The notes: generated from the letters alone by a model not told the origin. A stretch of DNA of 60,000 bases from Branchiostoma floridae (GCF_000003815.2 NC_049986.1:17353542-17413541), one strand, 5' to 3'; counted from the stretch's first letter, positions 39,349 to 52,064 are shown. Program-made: numbers and translations.

Positions 39349-39490
39349 ATGTCCCCATCTATCCAAAAGCTCTGAACTTCATGATATCAAATTTATGAGA
39401 ATGTATTTCATTTAGCTTGAAATAACAGATTTAGCAGTCGAAATTAACAACATTGGCTCCCAAACAATGGATGGAAAGTTGGTTCCTGTA
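39349..39490 (+). repeat. Dispersed repeat R, copy 1
   Basis: This is the first of four same-orientation copies of a roughly 140-170 bp repeat. Diagnostic strings are CTATCCAAAA, then CTTCATGATAT, then AAATTAACAACATTGGCTCC and CAAACAATGGATGG. The closest relatives in this window are at 41758, 55027 and 56793. The family is unnamed here and has no coding capacity or recognised ends. Confidence 0.7.
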
Positions 39491-39730
39491 TGCTCCTGTT
39501 CGGAATTCTACTTTTTCTAGGACCTCATGAGTAACTTTGATCCACCCTCCTCCTCAACCAACCATGACAACCAGGATGGTCACATGAAATGCCAGGATGA
39601 AAAATGCCCTCAGAGGTTCTTTGACCAATTCTGCATTATGAAATTGTGCAATGGGTTTACCCACCACTTGTACGCATCATATATGCACTGACCAGGCCCA
39701 TGACACAAATTAAGACCATGATATATCATG

Positions 39731-39810
39731 AATACCAGTGCTATGCTGTTTTCAAACTCTAAAGTATTGGAATTTGCAACTAGAGTTTGAAAACAACATG
39801 GCACTGTATT
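39731..39810 (+). repeat. 80-nt hairpin: 30-bp stem, 19-nt loop
   Basis: The left arm 39731-39761 and right arm 39781-39810 pair over about 30 bp with one bulged C, one G-U wobble and one C-A mismatch when read as plus-strand RNA. The loop-proximal 15 bp (TGTTTTCAAACTCTA / TAGAGTTTGAAAACA) is perfect. Size and the bulge-plus-wobble pattern resemble an animal microRNA precursor. A tiny foldback element is the alternative. A perfect 14-bp palindrome (CATGATATATCATG) lies immediately upstream at 39717-39730. Confidence 0.65.
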
Positions 39811-41757
39811 GTTAGTACACAAATGAGAAATACAAGTTTCTTTTCAGGTTTGCCACTAGGTATTAGATAGTCTGGAATACTACTGCAGCTCTTTGCCTTT
39901 AGAATTGTTCACATGCAAATTGCCCACTGATTACCCCAAAGCGAACCCGGCCTCACAAACAAGTGGCAAAACCACAATGATTGATGTCCAAGTCTGACAG
40001 CCCAAATTATGCCCCCTTATCTTCCCTTCACAATATGCACAATCTCAATACAACCTATGTATACACCCACAGCCTAATTCCACTAATTTCCCTGTGTAAA
40101 GAGTCAAAAATGTTATCTTTCAATTTATCTGTAGCAAAAACAGTTAGCTTGAGCTAAAACCAGCATTCCCCTCTAACAGAAAATTGCATTTCCGGGACAG
40201 AAATCTCTCCTCATTACTTCAAAGAAGTTCTCCTAAATTGAAATGAAGCTGATTTCTCCCCTCATTAAGCACAGTTTTCTGAGCTGGGTGGTTCTCCACA
40301 AAGCCGAGGCTCTTTTAGAAGAGCCGAAAGTCTATTGTGTTGTGCTCAGAGGGAGCTGCATAAGCAAACTGGTCCCAGAATAACATTTGTGTTGCCTGGA
40401 ATTGTGGGGCATCCAGTTGGTGAAATCATGCAAGAAGTTTGCCGGGCGCAATTTCATAGCAAATATTGAAAACAATGGATGGAGAAATAACAAAGGTAGA
40501 GTTGTTGTTGGCGGAGGAACTAACTTTGCATGATGTGGGGTCCGAGGAAAGAATGCAAACATGACCTAGCTTTCCTTATTGATGTCTGTTATTCCAAAGT
40601 TTTCTAAAGATCATGAACATCTCCAGTCATAGCAAATGCTCTTCAAGTACATGGCCAGATGCAGTCCCTGTTTCTCCCATCTTTTCCTCAGATGCAATGC
40701 AGTTTTCCGTTGATCGGGGGGGGCAAGAAATAAAAGAAAAATCTAAAACTTATTCTCAATGCTAACATTTCAGAAACATCTGCCCCCAGGGAAAGACTTG
40801 AAAAGGTTGGCATTAAACTGACTAGATAAGTGCGATAGGAGCAATAAAATTTGCCAATAACCAGTTCTAAGCAATATTTCATACCTGCAATTCATTCATA
40901 TTTCATCTCCCTTTGGTACATGAAAATTATCATTATGAAACCAACGTAAAATGCACATTTAGAACATGATCGTTCTCATATTCATGACATCTGCAGTACA
41001 TGTACTAAAACCAAAACAAGAAATGTATCTAATGACTTTGGACAATGACAAATATGTTGTCTACATAATGCAACGTCTAGACATGTGATACCCATCTGTA
41101 TCATAGTCATAATCATCACACAATATGAAATTGCCATATCTACAGAGTGAGACAAAATTGCGGTCATTCTTCACCCTCAGATGACAGTTTTATAACAAAT
41201 GGTAGACATCATCACCCAGATTGTAATGCAAATTTGCACGTATGATAATGGAATACTCTGGAGCAGAATTTGACAGTCCTCAGGGACACTTCGAGGCAGC
41301 AAACGACTTTATGACAGAGCAACCAGAAGGTTCTATTGTCTTTGTGGCTGATGGCTTGATGCCTAGCATCTGTTGTGAAATATCCCTTTTAGGATATATG
41401 AAATGTGAAATTGTGTAGCATATACTGTGTAGGAAAAGTAGACTTTACATAAGAGATTAATGACAACGACTGGTGAGTCATGACAGGTTTCAAAACTTGA
41501 GTACACAGACTTGCTAGTGTACCATTATATAGTGTTGGTCCACAAAGGATCATAAGATAATGTTTACAGCGTCATTATCATTTCAAACCAGAGCAGGGAT
41601 GACTTTGATAAATGGTACTACATTTTGCTCTAAGTGATGTCTATTTTACAACTGTGACCTAGGGACAAGTTCCAGCATTTTTATATCAAAATTCAGCATG
41701 CGCATGGCTATTTCCAGGACCCATCCCTCCACTCCGGAACAGAAATAATTTCATGTA
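39811..41757. other. No feature recognised
   Basis: AT-rich DNA. A G-run interrupts it near 40716. No exon or transposon end was recognised. Confidence 0.4.
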
Positions 41758-41930
41758 ATCCGTCCAAAAAATCTGAATTTCATGACATGAAACTGGCTAA
41801 GCTGTAACCTAAAAATTACACATTTAACAACAAAAATCAACGATATGGCCTCCCAAACATTGAGTAGGACAGAAATTAATTTTAAGCCAGAGACAGCCTT
41901 TAGGATACACCAAATGAAATTCTTACCTAT
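41758..41930 (+). repeat. Dispersed repeat R, copy 2
   Basis: Shares with the other copies GTCCAAAAAATCTGAATTTC, ATTTAACAACAAAAATCAAC, CCTCCCAAACATTGAGTAGG and the tail AAGCCAGAGACAGCC. Directly after the tail, the minus strand carries a donor-like site, GATAG|GTAAGAATTT, as does copy 4, so the repeat may include an exon-intron boundary or merely resemble one. Confidence 0.75.
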
Positions 41931-43571
41931 CAGATATAAGTGGCTTGCGTCCCTTCAGTGTGTGGCACTTCCTATGAAACGTCTATAGGTGGCAAAGGTG
42001 TCAGCACCACAGGTAGATCTCCATCAACATCCTGTATAAAAACAACATACAGAAAACATTTGAATGATCATATACAAACATGCAGTGTCTTACTGTCTTT
42101 TCTTTCCGAAGGAAAGTAAACTGAACACCAAAGTCTTTAGGAATCGTATAGCTTGCTCCTTAACCTCTTACCAGGGAAATGAGAACACAAGAATCCATGG
42201 ACTGTTCAAAGGTAGTAAGAGGATGCACTGTCATCAACCATGTACATGTCCCTAATGAGACAACATCATGGCAAACAGATCTTTCACTACCAAACCAATG
42301 ATAAACACAGATCTGGTCTGATGGGAAGGTTGCCGGAAGTGATGTCTGAGGTTAAATAGCTTATCAGAAGGCTCCCTGGGAAAGTTGTGGGCTCAGCGGT
42401 GGGAAAATCCATGCTCCATTAAGCCATGCGTAGGTGGAAAGCAGAGACCTCACACTAAACATTACGGGGTTGTCAACGTAACATTTGTGTGATGGATTAC
42501 AAAGGTTATAGGGTAGGAGAGTTGTTTTCACACAAAATATGAAATATGCAAAAACTACCATCTCCTTGATCATAGTGATACCACAAAGAAATAAGCACTT
42601 TGTGGCAACCAGTTGCTTCAAAGACACAGGAGGAACTAAGGTACTTAAAGGTAAGTTAAGGTTGATCAATAAAGACCACATACATTCATTAGAGTAAAGA
42701 AACTTTAGACGACTAGCATAATGTATTCTGTATTACAGTCCAAGCCTATCAACTCCAAACATTTTTTCCAAGCTATACAACTACTATATTATTGAATTTT
42801 TAGCCTACTTAAGACAACTGAACAAAGATAACTAAAGAATGATCACTGACATACCTTCAACTGCTCTGAGCAAGTTAGGTTACCAAAGTGTTTCGCCAAA
42901 TGATTACTGAGCCAAGTATCTTTCACCGAGGTTGTGAACAGTGTGACAGGCCTTTGGGACCAGAATGCACATCAGAGCCTTTTAGGATCAGAATGGCTCA
43001 TCAGGCAAAAAGGCCATGAATATGTCATAAAAGAGTGACTGGGGTCAAAGAGGCAAGGGCTGTCAACAAGTGATGTATGGTTTGGCATTTCTGAGTTATG
43101 AAATGTATCCTTGTTCCAATTTATCACTTTAGACAGATGCAAATGGATTATGAATAGCTTAGATATTTGTGATAGCATCCTGATGACATGTCCTTTTTAA
43201 ATTCCAGGTCCTTCCAACCTACCCAGATTAAGTCCATTTCTTTATCTCCACGAAATAGTCATTATCTGGGGTTGCAAAAGATGGTAGCTCTCCATTTGGG
43301 TCAACCTAGAGCTAAAATTATTGTTATTCTCTAAAGTGTGAAGTCTGAAAAAACTACTGCTGACTTGAATGATAAAGACAGGTGTATAAAAAAAGTCACA
43401 ACTGCAATACAATGTTCAGCCTTGACACTGCTCAGGCTTTAAGTATTTAAGTAAAGAAATGTTATCTTGACATTTCCCTTGGCATTACACCTGCCATGAA
43501 GTTTCTACAGCACTACTGGAATGTAAGCTTATTCTACATACAGGCTTCAAATGCTGAAGCCAACAGGTCAT
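41931..43571. other. No feature recognised
   Basis: AT-rich sequence without supported exons. Confidence 0.4.
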
Positions 43572-43688
43572 GTTTTGTCTACATGGAAAGGGAAAGTAGA
43601 CAAAACCTCAAAGGGTATTCAGATGCTGTTGCTATAGCAACAGATGCTGCTGTGCAACCAGAAGATAATGATCTGATTTTATCTTCTG
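43572..43688. repeat. Cluster of three perfect inverted repeats
   Basis: Within 117 bp there are three successive perfect palindromes or hairpins: GTTTTGTCTAC / GTAGACAAAAC (43572-43582, 43596-43606; 13-nt loop), the uninterrupted 18-bp palindrome CTGTTGCTATAGCAACAG (43626-43643), and CAGAAGATAA / TTATCTTCTG (43659-43668, 43679-43688; 10-nt loop). Any one could be chance; three in a row is unusual. A plus-strand frame covers them (43496-43726) but has no known motif. Confidence 0.7.
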
Positions 43689-46600
43689 CAGCCCAGAACC
43701 CTGCTGTGATGTTTATTATGATTTGACCTATAACACAAGAGTATTGCTATAATTTCTTTTAAAGTGTGTTCCACAAAAACAGTGACCATCAAACAAGGTT
43801 TGTAGCAGAACTTGTTGACCTCAAAGTCTCAAACACACCCTTGGAATGCAGTGTTTTGGAATGGGGACCCAGAAGACAGCATCTGTGTACTTGGCAGGCT
43901 CGGGTCCCTCTCAGAAGTCCACCCCCCACCTGAGTGACACGCGACGACTTCTGTTGCTCAACAAAGACGTAGAGAAGGAACCAAGGGATCAAAGAAGTTG
44001 TCATAATACCAGCGAGACACTGCCCTGTCAGGATGATATGTGGCAGAACTGGAATGCTCTGCAGTTCGTGATGTTTCAGTGAACACACTAAATAAGCTTT
44101 GTGAAACACAATTGTACAAGGAGACAATGTGGATGAGGCTTGTAGACTTTGATGTTCTTGACAATTGACTTGAGACAATAGTTTATTGAGGCGTCTGTCT
44201 TAGCAGGGATACCGCAGCCCTGCTGTGAGATGGGGAGGACACAATGTAAGGTTGGGAAGCGGTAATCTTTTGGTGCTCTCTTGTAGAGTCTATGTAGTAT
44301 TCAAAGCTGCTGATGGATAGAAGATGAGCAAAATGTAATGGTGATACAGTAATCATTGATATTCTTATAGGTTCAGTGCTAATAAAGGCAAACAATTACA
44401 GCTGAATTATGAACAATAGAACTGGTGAATGAATGCTAGAATGCAGCAGTTCAGCCTCACAATATATCTTTAATGATCATCCTTCTCCAAGTTAAGGTAG
44501 GCCATTTGCCCAAATGTTACATTGACTATAGGGTAAGATAGCCCAATCAAAAATAGCTCAGATATACCACCTTATCCAACTTCCAAGAGAACTATGCTGT
44601 TGGTACACAATGTCATGTCTTTACAAAACCAGCACTAGAAGAAAGCAGGGCCCCAAACTCCAAAAGCCTACAGCGTATAGCCTCCATGCTGAGACTGACA
44701 TTCACACTCAGCCCCTCGGTCCTGCCATATTGTCCCGACCAGAGCAGGTGGAGGCATATTGAAGTGACACCAGTATTGTGGCAGGACCAGGGGGGGTTCT
44801 GACATCAAAGCCTCTCAGCCAGCTGCTGCATGTCAGCCACAAGGTTTCACCACTGCAGCCTTTCTCTCAAATGTCAAAAGAAGGGTTTCTATGTAGAGTA
44901 GGACGAATCTTTAATCGTTTCTTTATTCCAACTTGAAAGTGATACTGTCTGGTGTGATGCAAGGGTTAGATTTGTGTTGGGGAGACGACGCTTTGTCGGG
45001 AGGGTAAATTGATTTTTGATTACACCTTTCTTTATGCCAAATCTTCTATTTCACTTTTAGACATACAGTAGTGACAGATGGGGTTTTACTTCTGTGGGAA
45101 AATTTTGTTGCAGCTGAGAGAAAGTATACGTAGAGTATATGTAGCACATGAATTAAGCAGATCAGAGCTTTTGTTATATTATAGACTTGCAAAAGAGAAT
45201 TTCAGTTATCAGGTAATAACATCATGTAAATTTTCCAAATGGATATCAAATAGAATGACTGTGACTTCCTCAAGTTCAAATCAAATGGTACAAAGATTGG
45301 ATGTTATAACAACTTTTCAATCAAGATACGAAGTTGTAAAGAGTAAACCCTGTAATGAATAGAATTTAATAATATACCAAACAGATATCCACACTTAAAG
45401 TAAATGTCTAAATGGAGTACAGCATGAAGTTTATTTTACAGTTGTCATAGCAACAAAGCATTGCCATAGCTACAATTAAAATGTTGTATGTACAGGTGGC
45501 AAAAGGATCTAACCACTTTAGCATCATATTCCTCAGATGCCAGTAATGATGAAGATGATAATTCCTTAGGACCAAAATTGATGGTCATGCAAACTGAACT
45601 CCCCACATGATGATAATTGCTCCTAAAATTGAAATTCAATCATAGTTTTATTACATTATAGCACTATAACCTGATGACACAGTGGGACCAAATTGCCCCC
45701 CCCCCTTGGCTGGACTGACCACCAGTGGAATTAAGGGGGGAGCCAGTAGATTTGAGACAGGAGGAAAAGAATCAGCTTGCTTCCCGTATTTGCCTGTAGC
45801 CAGCTTTAGTTGAAGATTGACAATGAGGACTCAACTGCTATTCTTGCAGATCTTACCTTTTATAAAATTCTTTGCATGTTCTGTTTCAAACTTGCGACCA
45901 GTAAGGGCTTTAAACCAACATTCTTTTCTAACAGGTATCTATTCATTACAGAAATTCATAAAGTAGATGGTACCATTTCAATTTAAACAGTGCAAAAGAC
46001 TGTGCTAACTCTTGATGACTGTAATATCTATGTCAGGCCAGTAGTATTTGCACTTTGCTCCCAGATTCCTAAGCCTGTACCCAACACAAATTTTGGAGCC
46101 ATCAGGGAAAGAAGTAGGGAGAAGCTCAAGGAATTCATAAAGTACATGTACGATAGTCAAGACCAAGTTCAGCTTCCAACAACAGCACATAAAATCAGTT
46201 AAGTAAACCGGACGCAAAAAATTAGCACCGTATTCAACATTTTGATTACCACTTGGTGCAGAACTAATCGCAGACAAAAGTGTACAAGTTTTTGTAAATG
46301 GACAATTTGATGTCTAATGGCAGATCCAATTTGAAAGACAATAGTTGGGGGAAAAAGTAGAACAGGACTGACGTCACGGTGAAATGTGCCTATAGTCCGT
46401 CACGTTCACCCATTCTTCTGTGAGTTAAACTTGTTTACAGGTTGCTCGGCAACTCGTGGCACTTTTGACATTCCCAAAATGAAAAATTGTTGTAACATAT
46501 GAAGTATAATAGCATTGTCTTCCAACTTTTTTTCTTTGTTACTGTTGACAATACGCCGTCACAATGGGTAGTTTTCTGGACAGTCCCCGGGTTCTAATTG

Positions 46601-47127
46601 CTTTGCCCATTTTTGTGCACAGGTCACATCTGGAACATAGAACTAATGAGGAGACCAATCACATCCCAAGTGGTCATCAGCTTTATCCTGTTACCACCCA
46701 CTTCTACACACAGAGGATGGTGATGAAACTGGGCTCACGTTTCTAATGTCATTATGGAAAACTAATAATAGCCCAGACATACTAATGCAAGTAAATATGA
46801 TATACATTCTCAGACATAATGAATTTCAACATATTTTCTTTCCAATTTAAAGAAAGGTGGAAGGGTGGGTAGTAATGTGCAAATATATGCCATTGGGTGA
46901 AGTAGCAAGGGACTGGGTTTGAACTGTAACTGTTAACCTCCCTTTTCATATCTGAAACTGTGTTTTGGTTATTTTTTCTCTGAGTAAAGAAAAGGCATTC
47001 CCTTTCCATGACATCTTTGATCAAAACATTATAATTCACATGCACATATAAGTCAAGAGTTGAGCCTTTTCAAATACATTTATGAGGATAACATAATGGT
47101 AGAGTCTATTTTCACAAAGCCTCTCAC
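43689..47127. other. No gene recognised
   Basis: No supported exon. Near 44720-44795 there is an imperfect hairpin (GGTCCTGCCA / TGGCAGGACC, about 50-nt spacer). A C tract sits at 45698-45706. Confidence 0.35.
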
Positions 47128-47135
47128 ATCATCAT
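47128..47135. repeat. Target-site duplication, left (hAT-type element)
   Basis: ATCATCAT directly left of the element, matched exactly at 48198-48205. The exact match suggests a relatively young insertion. Confidence 0.9.
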
Positions 47136-48197
47136 TAGTGGTGCGTACCGGAGCTCACATTCCGGTTCAGGTCCGGACTCGAGTCCAGAGATTCCGGTTC
47201 AGGTCCGGACTTATAAGTCCGGTTTTTGACGGCCGCTAAATTTTTCCGCATCAACACAAGTATTAAGCGACTTGCCCTATGCGAGGTACCCTAGCTAGCT
47301 TATCCGGCGACGGCGACCACCCCTCGACCAGGCCGCATGAGATAAAAAAAAAATATAGCCGAAGACGACTGCATCATTTTCAAAGGTGTAGCAACATCGA
47401 TTTTTAATGATAACTGTCGGGAAATCACGGTAAAATACCGCCTTTTCGGTTTGTGTTTTGACGGGCCGAAATTTCAGCATGGCGCTTGCAAGGTCAATAC
47501 GGGTCAATGGGATAGCCTACTGTAATGCGGGTAGAAGCGATGCGTGCGGTTTCATTATTCTCTAAATTTAACCAGTTACAAATGGATTGTAAGTTCATTC
47601 GTTACAGATTTGAAGGAAAGAAATATAAAAGAAGCTTATGACTTCATAGTATTTATCTAAATAAAGGTGTCTGTGTTTCTTTTTAACAAACTGCTCGCCC
47701 ATGCTTTTAGTGAAGTAGCCCGACGAGCGACAAACGTGACAACAAGCGCGGGTGATTTGTTATAACTTGTATTTCTCGGGAAATATCTCATTTATCAGAA
47801 GGTATGGGACTTCTAAAACCCACACCAGGAGATAAACAAAATCACAGACGTTATTTTCATGGGTGAAAATATTAAAATGAACCAGTCATTTTTGCCGCGT
47901 TGCCGGATTTCGAAAGAAGGTTTCCGTGCGGACGGTGGCGCGACCTTGTGCTAATGGCCCGCTCATGGTGGTAGGACAATCTATTTTCGCAAACATACAG
48001 GTATTTTCGGGCCCGTTGGCTGCAGTTAGTAAAGTAACATAGGTATCTAGCGTTGTTTTAGATGATACTAGTATACAACAAGAAAGAGATTTCCGGTTTT
48101 CCAAAAAACCGGTTTTCTACGTTCCGGTTTTAACCGGACTTGAACCGAAAGTTATAGCAAGTCCAATTCCGGTTCGGCGAACCGGTACGCACCACTA
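47136..48197. mobile_element. Non-autonomous hAT-type DNA transposon (1,062 bp)
   Basis: The terminal inverted repeats TAGTGGTGCGTACCGG (47136-47151) and its exact reverse complement at the right end (48182-48197) are flanked by a perfect 8-bp target-site duplication, ATCATCAT (47128-47135 and 48198-48205). Eight-base duplications with ends of the TAGTGGTG type are the hAT signature. The subterminal zones are packed with CCGG-containing repeats: TCCGGTTCAGGTCCGGACT occurs twice on the left, CCGGACTTATAAGTCCGG is an 18-bp palindrome at 47205-47222, and AACCGGACTTGAACCG is on the right. Such repeats are typical transposase-binding sites. No transposase frame remains. Confidence 0.93.
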
Positions 48198-48205
48198 ATC
48201 ATCAT
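48198..48205. repeat. Target-site duplication, right (hAT-type element)
   Basis: ATCATCAT directly right of the element, the partner of 47128-47135. Confidence 0.9.
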
Positions 48206-48255
48206 CCATTGCCCTTATCAATTGCTTTGAAGTGCAAAGGTTTACATAAAAATTC

Positions 48256-48500
48256 AGTGAGGTGGGTTCTTTAACGTGCTCGAGGTGTGTCTCTCCTCAA
48301 ACATGGGACATCCATTTAACGCCCTGTCCGAGGGATGGCCCTAACCGAAGGTAGGTGCTCATTTTCACCTGAGTGAAGTAAGCCAAGTCGTATTAAGTGC
48401 CTGTGCCAAGGGGACTACATCAGTGGCACATCAACAGATTCGAACACAGAACCTCTGGGTTATGAATCGAACACCCTGCCGACTGCACCATACACCCAGA
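48256..48500 (+). repeat. Dispersed SINE-like repeat (TTCTTTAACGTGC family)
   Basis: The sequence GGTGGGTTCTTTAACGTGCT followed by TCTCTCCTCAAACATGGGAC, CCGAGGGATGG, CAAGGGGACTACATC and GATTCGAACACAGAACCTC, ending CCGACTGCACCA, matches the layout of a high-copy repeat I recall from amphioxus and other marine invertebrates. The GATTCGAAC string resembles a tRNA B box, which suggests a tRNA-related origin. The naming rests on memory, not a search. It lies 50 bp from the hAT-type insertion. Confidence 0.7.
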
Positions 48501-49117
48501 TACAAGAGATCCTACAACATCTTTGAATGCATCAGAGCCCCTACACACCAGCTGCTAGCTGTCATACAGCACATGGTTTAGATATGGGCTTGCTTTTTGA
48601 TGCACATAGGGTCCATTAGTGGGGGGTATGCACAGGCACCTGTGTTCTCTCTTGCGCAACATGAGCAGAAGATGCTTCACCTCATCTAGTGTGCAGGGGC
48701 TGGAACAGGAGTTCACAATGACCTCCCCATGGCCGATATCTGATCTTTAGAAAAACATCATTAAACGTGCATTTTTTTAATGAGACCTTCTGTGACATGG
48801 ATGCCATAAATCAGAAAGGCTGCTAGGAAATGTAATATTCTGAAGTCCAGAAACCATAATTGAAAATGTATTTTGGTTATGATCAAAGCAACATTGATAA
48901 TATCATAAACTCTTTGGCCATATTGACATTTTTAAAGGGTGGAAAAGTAAACATTTTGAACTAACATCAAACTTCTATGCAAGTATGTAAAAAAAGATGA
49001 ACATCTCCTTTATCTTATACTTCTAACTTAAATTGAAGTTTCCTTACCATCCATACAAAATACAATTAAGTATCATCATACATGTAGTTTACAACAAACT
49101 TTCTTGTTAATGCTACA
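48501..49117. other. No feature recognised
   Basis: AT-rich DNA between the SINE-like repeat and the tandem array. No exon was recognised. Confidence 0.4.
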
Positions 49118-49937
49118 GATGTCCAGATCATGCAGCTGATGTGTTATATGTCTGAAAACCTACAAAATAATTCGGTGTAGCTGCAGCAGGCATGAAGACA
49201 CCTGTAGACTGGTTTATTAAGCGATAAGCATATAATAGTCCTCCTGGCAGCCTAAGAGGCTGAATTGCGAGGGCATTACAATCATGTTCCATTCAACAAA
49301 CATTGATTAGAAAACTTTATGCACGACGTTAAAACAATGGGTCAATAGATACTGGTTAAAATACAATATCGAAGTAATACAAATTTGTACTTTGTACACA
49401 CCTGTACTTTGTTCTTCAATTCCATGTAATATAAATATACAAACCTTAACTATAGCAAACTCTTTTGTTGATGTCCAGATTATGTGTTATATGCAGCTGA
49501 TGTGTTATATGCCTGAGAACCTACGAAATAATTTGGTGTGGCCGCAGCAGGCAAAGAAACACCTGCATTTTATTCTTCAATTCAATTCAATGTAATGTAA
49601 CGATACAACAAACCTTAAAACATCATCATACTACTGAATAGCAAACTCTCCTCTTGATGTCAAGATCACACAGCTGATGTGTTGTAACTTATATACCTGA
49701 GAACCTACAAAATAATTTGGTGTGGCCACAGCAGGCATGAACTTGATGAAGACACCTGCATTCTGTTCTTCAGTTCCATGTAATGTAAAGATGTAAAAAA
49801 ATTACTGTATAGCAAATTCTTTTGTTGATGTCCAGATCATACAGCTGATATGTTATACCTTATATGCCTGTGAACCTACGAAATAATGTGGTGTGGCCGC
49901 AGCAGGCATGGAGACACCTGCATTTTGTTGTTCAGAG
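49118..49937 (-). repeat. Tandem array, about 175-bp unit, with a conserved minus-strand mini-frame
   Basis: Four clear copies have cores near 49118, 49467, 49656 and 49825. The first two are about 361 bp apart (two unit lengths) and the others 172-177 bp. Each contains GATGTCCAGAT...CAGCTGATGTGTTAT, a central 60-bp block and CACCTGCATT...TTCTTCA. On the minus strand the central block of every copy reads a short peptide of the form AGV(S/F)MPAAATPNYFVGSQ. Several copy-to-copy changes fall on third codon positions (Phe TTT/TTC, Pro CCG/CCA, Ala GCA/GCG and GCT/GCC). Copy 2 has an in-frame stop just before this peptide, in the place of a Gln. The array may be a duplicated mini-exon or a non-coding satellite. 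Confidence 0.8.
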
Positions 49938-52062
49938 CCTGAGGAAACAACCATCCATCAGATGGTACAGACTGGAACATGTTTACGTGCTGTTTCTGGT
50001 TGCCATGTAGTGTGGCTGGGTGGGAGGGTGAGGGAGAGTTCACGTGGGTGGGCACATGGTCCTTGAGAACATACTTTCCTCACAAGTGATGTAAGAAATG
50101 CCTATTGATTATACTCATTGGGAATCAGTCTTTTCTTTGAACGTTTCAGAAAAAAATTTCACACGAAGAATTTTTGTGAGTCTTTTTTACTCTATCATTT
50201 AAAACATGCCTTTGACCCCTAGTACCAGTAACTAGTTCATTAAGCATGGAAATTTTTGTTTCAAGTTACGGTGTCTTTGTCTGTTTTAATTGGCTATAAC
50301 ACGAGAAGAAGAAGCTATAATGCTGAAAGAGTTTAAGAATTACTGTAACAGAATTATCATTGAGAGCTATAATTTCTGAAATATTTGTGATAACCTCCTT
50401 TGACGTTGAACTGTCTATTATATGTTTTCAACATATATTCCACGAATTATACTGCCCTTATGTATTTATGCCAATTATGCATATCAAAAGATATTGCACA
50501 AAAATACCTCCAGACAAAGTACAACACACCCCAATGCCTTTGTAGTCTGCTACTCCCAATGGACATGGGCCACCATGCAGTGACCCCCTTGTTTACCAAT
50601 GTCTGTCCCAAAATAATACCACACTCCATTAAAGATGCAGAGAGCATGTCTTGTTTACACAAAGGTCGCTTCTTATCATGTCAAGGTCAACTGAAGACAA
50701 ACAGTGCATTATTTGGGGCGGGGCTGCTTGGGTTGTGGCAGCATCAGACATAACTTGGGAAACAGACGTGACTACAAAAGTCTGGATCAAAGAGTTTGGG
50801 GAAGTGATGGTAATGTGTACAATCAAGAGTTCACAATTTCACCATTGATAATTTCACTTCCTACCAAGTAGAATAAACATGATGTATCAATGAATACAAT
50901 CTATGTCTAATTCTGATATCTAAAAAAAATTCTATATGCTTTAAAGAAAGCTTTTTGGTCAAGTTAAAATATGATGATTAGAAAGACACAACTTGGAAGT
51001 CTGAAGGTGTATAAACATTGCCTGGTCTCTGTCAGCTCTCACATTGTTTCACTTGCTGCATCCTTTGTTGTGATATACACACAAGGATGAACCTACATGG
51101 CAGAGGGACAAACCCAGTGCTAATGAGGTGTAGCTGAGGTGAGACAGGGCACCAGTTACATTTACAGTCATCACAATTATTGCTTCTCCCACTTGGGAAT
51201 AAAGTACTGTTTGGGGCAAGTTTGTCTGTCTAACTGTGTGATTCTGTGTGGCACTGTGTTTGTCTATATGTATGTGTGTAACCGCTATGCTTATGTTTCT
51301 GCTGTGCAGTTTCTGCATGAAGTGCCAGAGGGCACAGTGCAGTTTCTGTGAGTTCGGACAGAGGGTGTGATTCTTTACCTTCTGTTAAACAAATATGAAA
51401 TACCTTGCCTTTGATGTAAATATTGAAAGTCCAAGTAATATCTCTTATCAATTTCTTCACCACTCTGGCACAATGGGAATGACCCGAGAGGTTGGCAGGA
51501 AAAGGCCACAGAGACAACAGATGGCTGAATCCTGAGGTTTAAGGGATTTGCTGAGTAGGATCTGATGATAGCTAATCTCATTCCTTCCTTCTGGGTGCAT
51601 CCTCAGCCTCAACACCTGTCAGCCACACTTCACACAACAAGAAGAGATGTCCTTGTGTCCTTGTTTGATGCATTGCAGTAGTATTGGAAAGCCTAGTTTT
51701 ATATTAGGCCATACCATCTTAATTTGTTGGATATCTGATTGAAGTGAATACTAGTAGTCTAAACTGTAGCTATCCATGTATTGTGTGATTGTCTTATCTC
51801 CTGGTACAGTAGCAGCTAAAGAAGACATAGCTATACAATGGAGAAACGAAAATATTTGTTAACACTAATACCACTAAACTGGAACATCTCTATAAAACCG
51901 AGTCTGAGAGAAAGTCTGTCGCAATCATAGGGAAGTCCTTCCAGCCTTACATTTTGATCTTTACAATACTAAAGAACGTTTTACCTCAAAAAGCTACAAA
52001 AAAAATTAGCGAGGCCATTAAACTCCATTCTATGCCCACTCCCCAACCTTGAGCAACATAGC
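49938..52062. other. No gene recognised
   Basis: AT-rich DNA. A small direct repeat, GTGCAGTTTCTG, occurs at 51304 and 51338. No supported exon. Confidence 0.4.
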
Positions 52063-52064
52063 TA

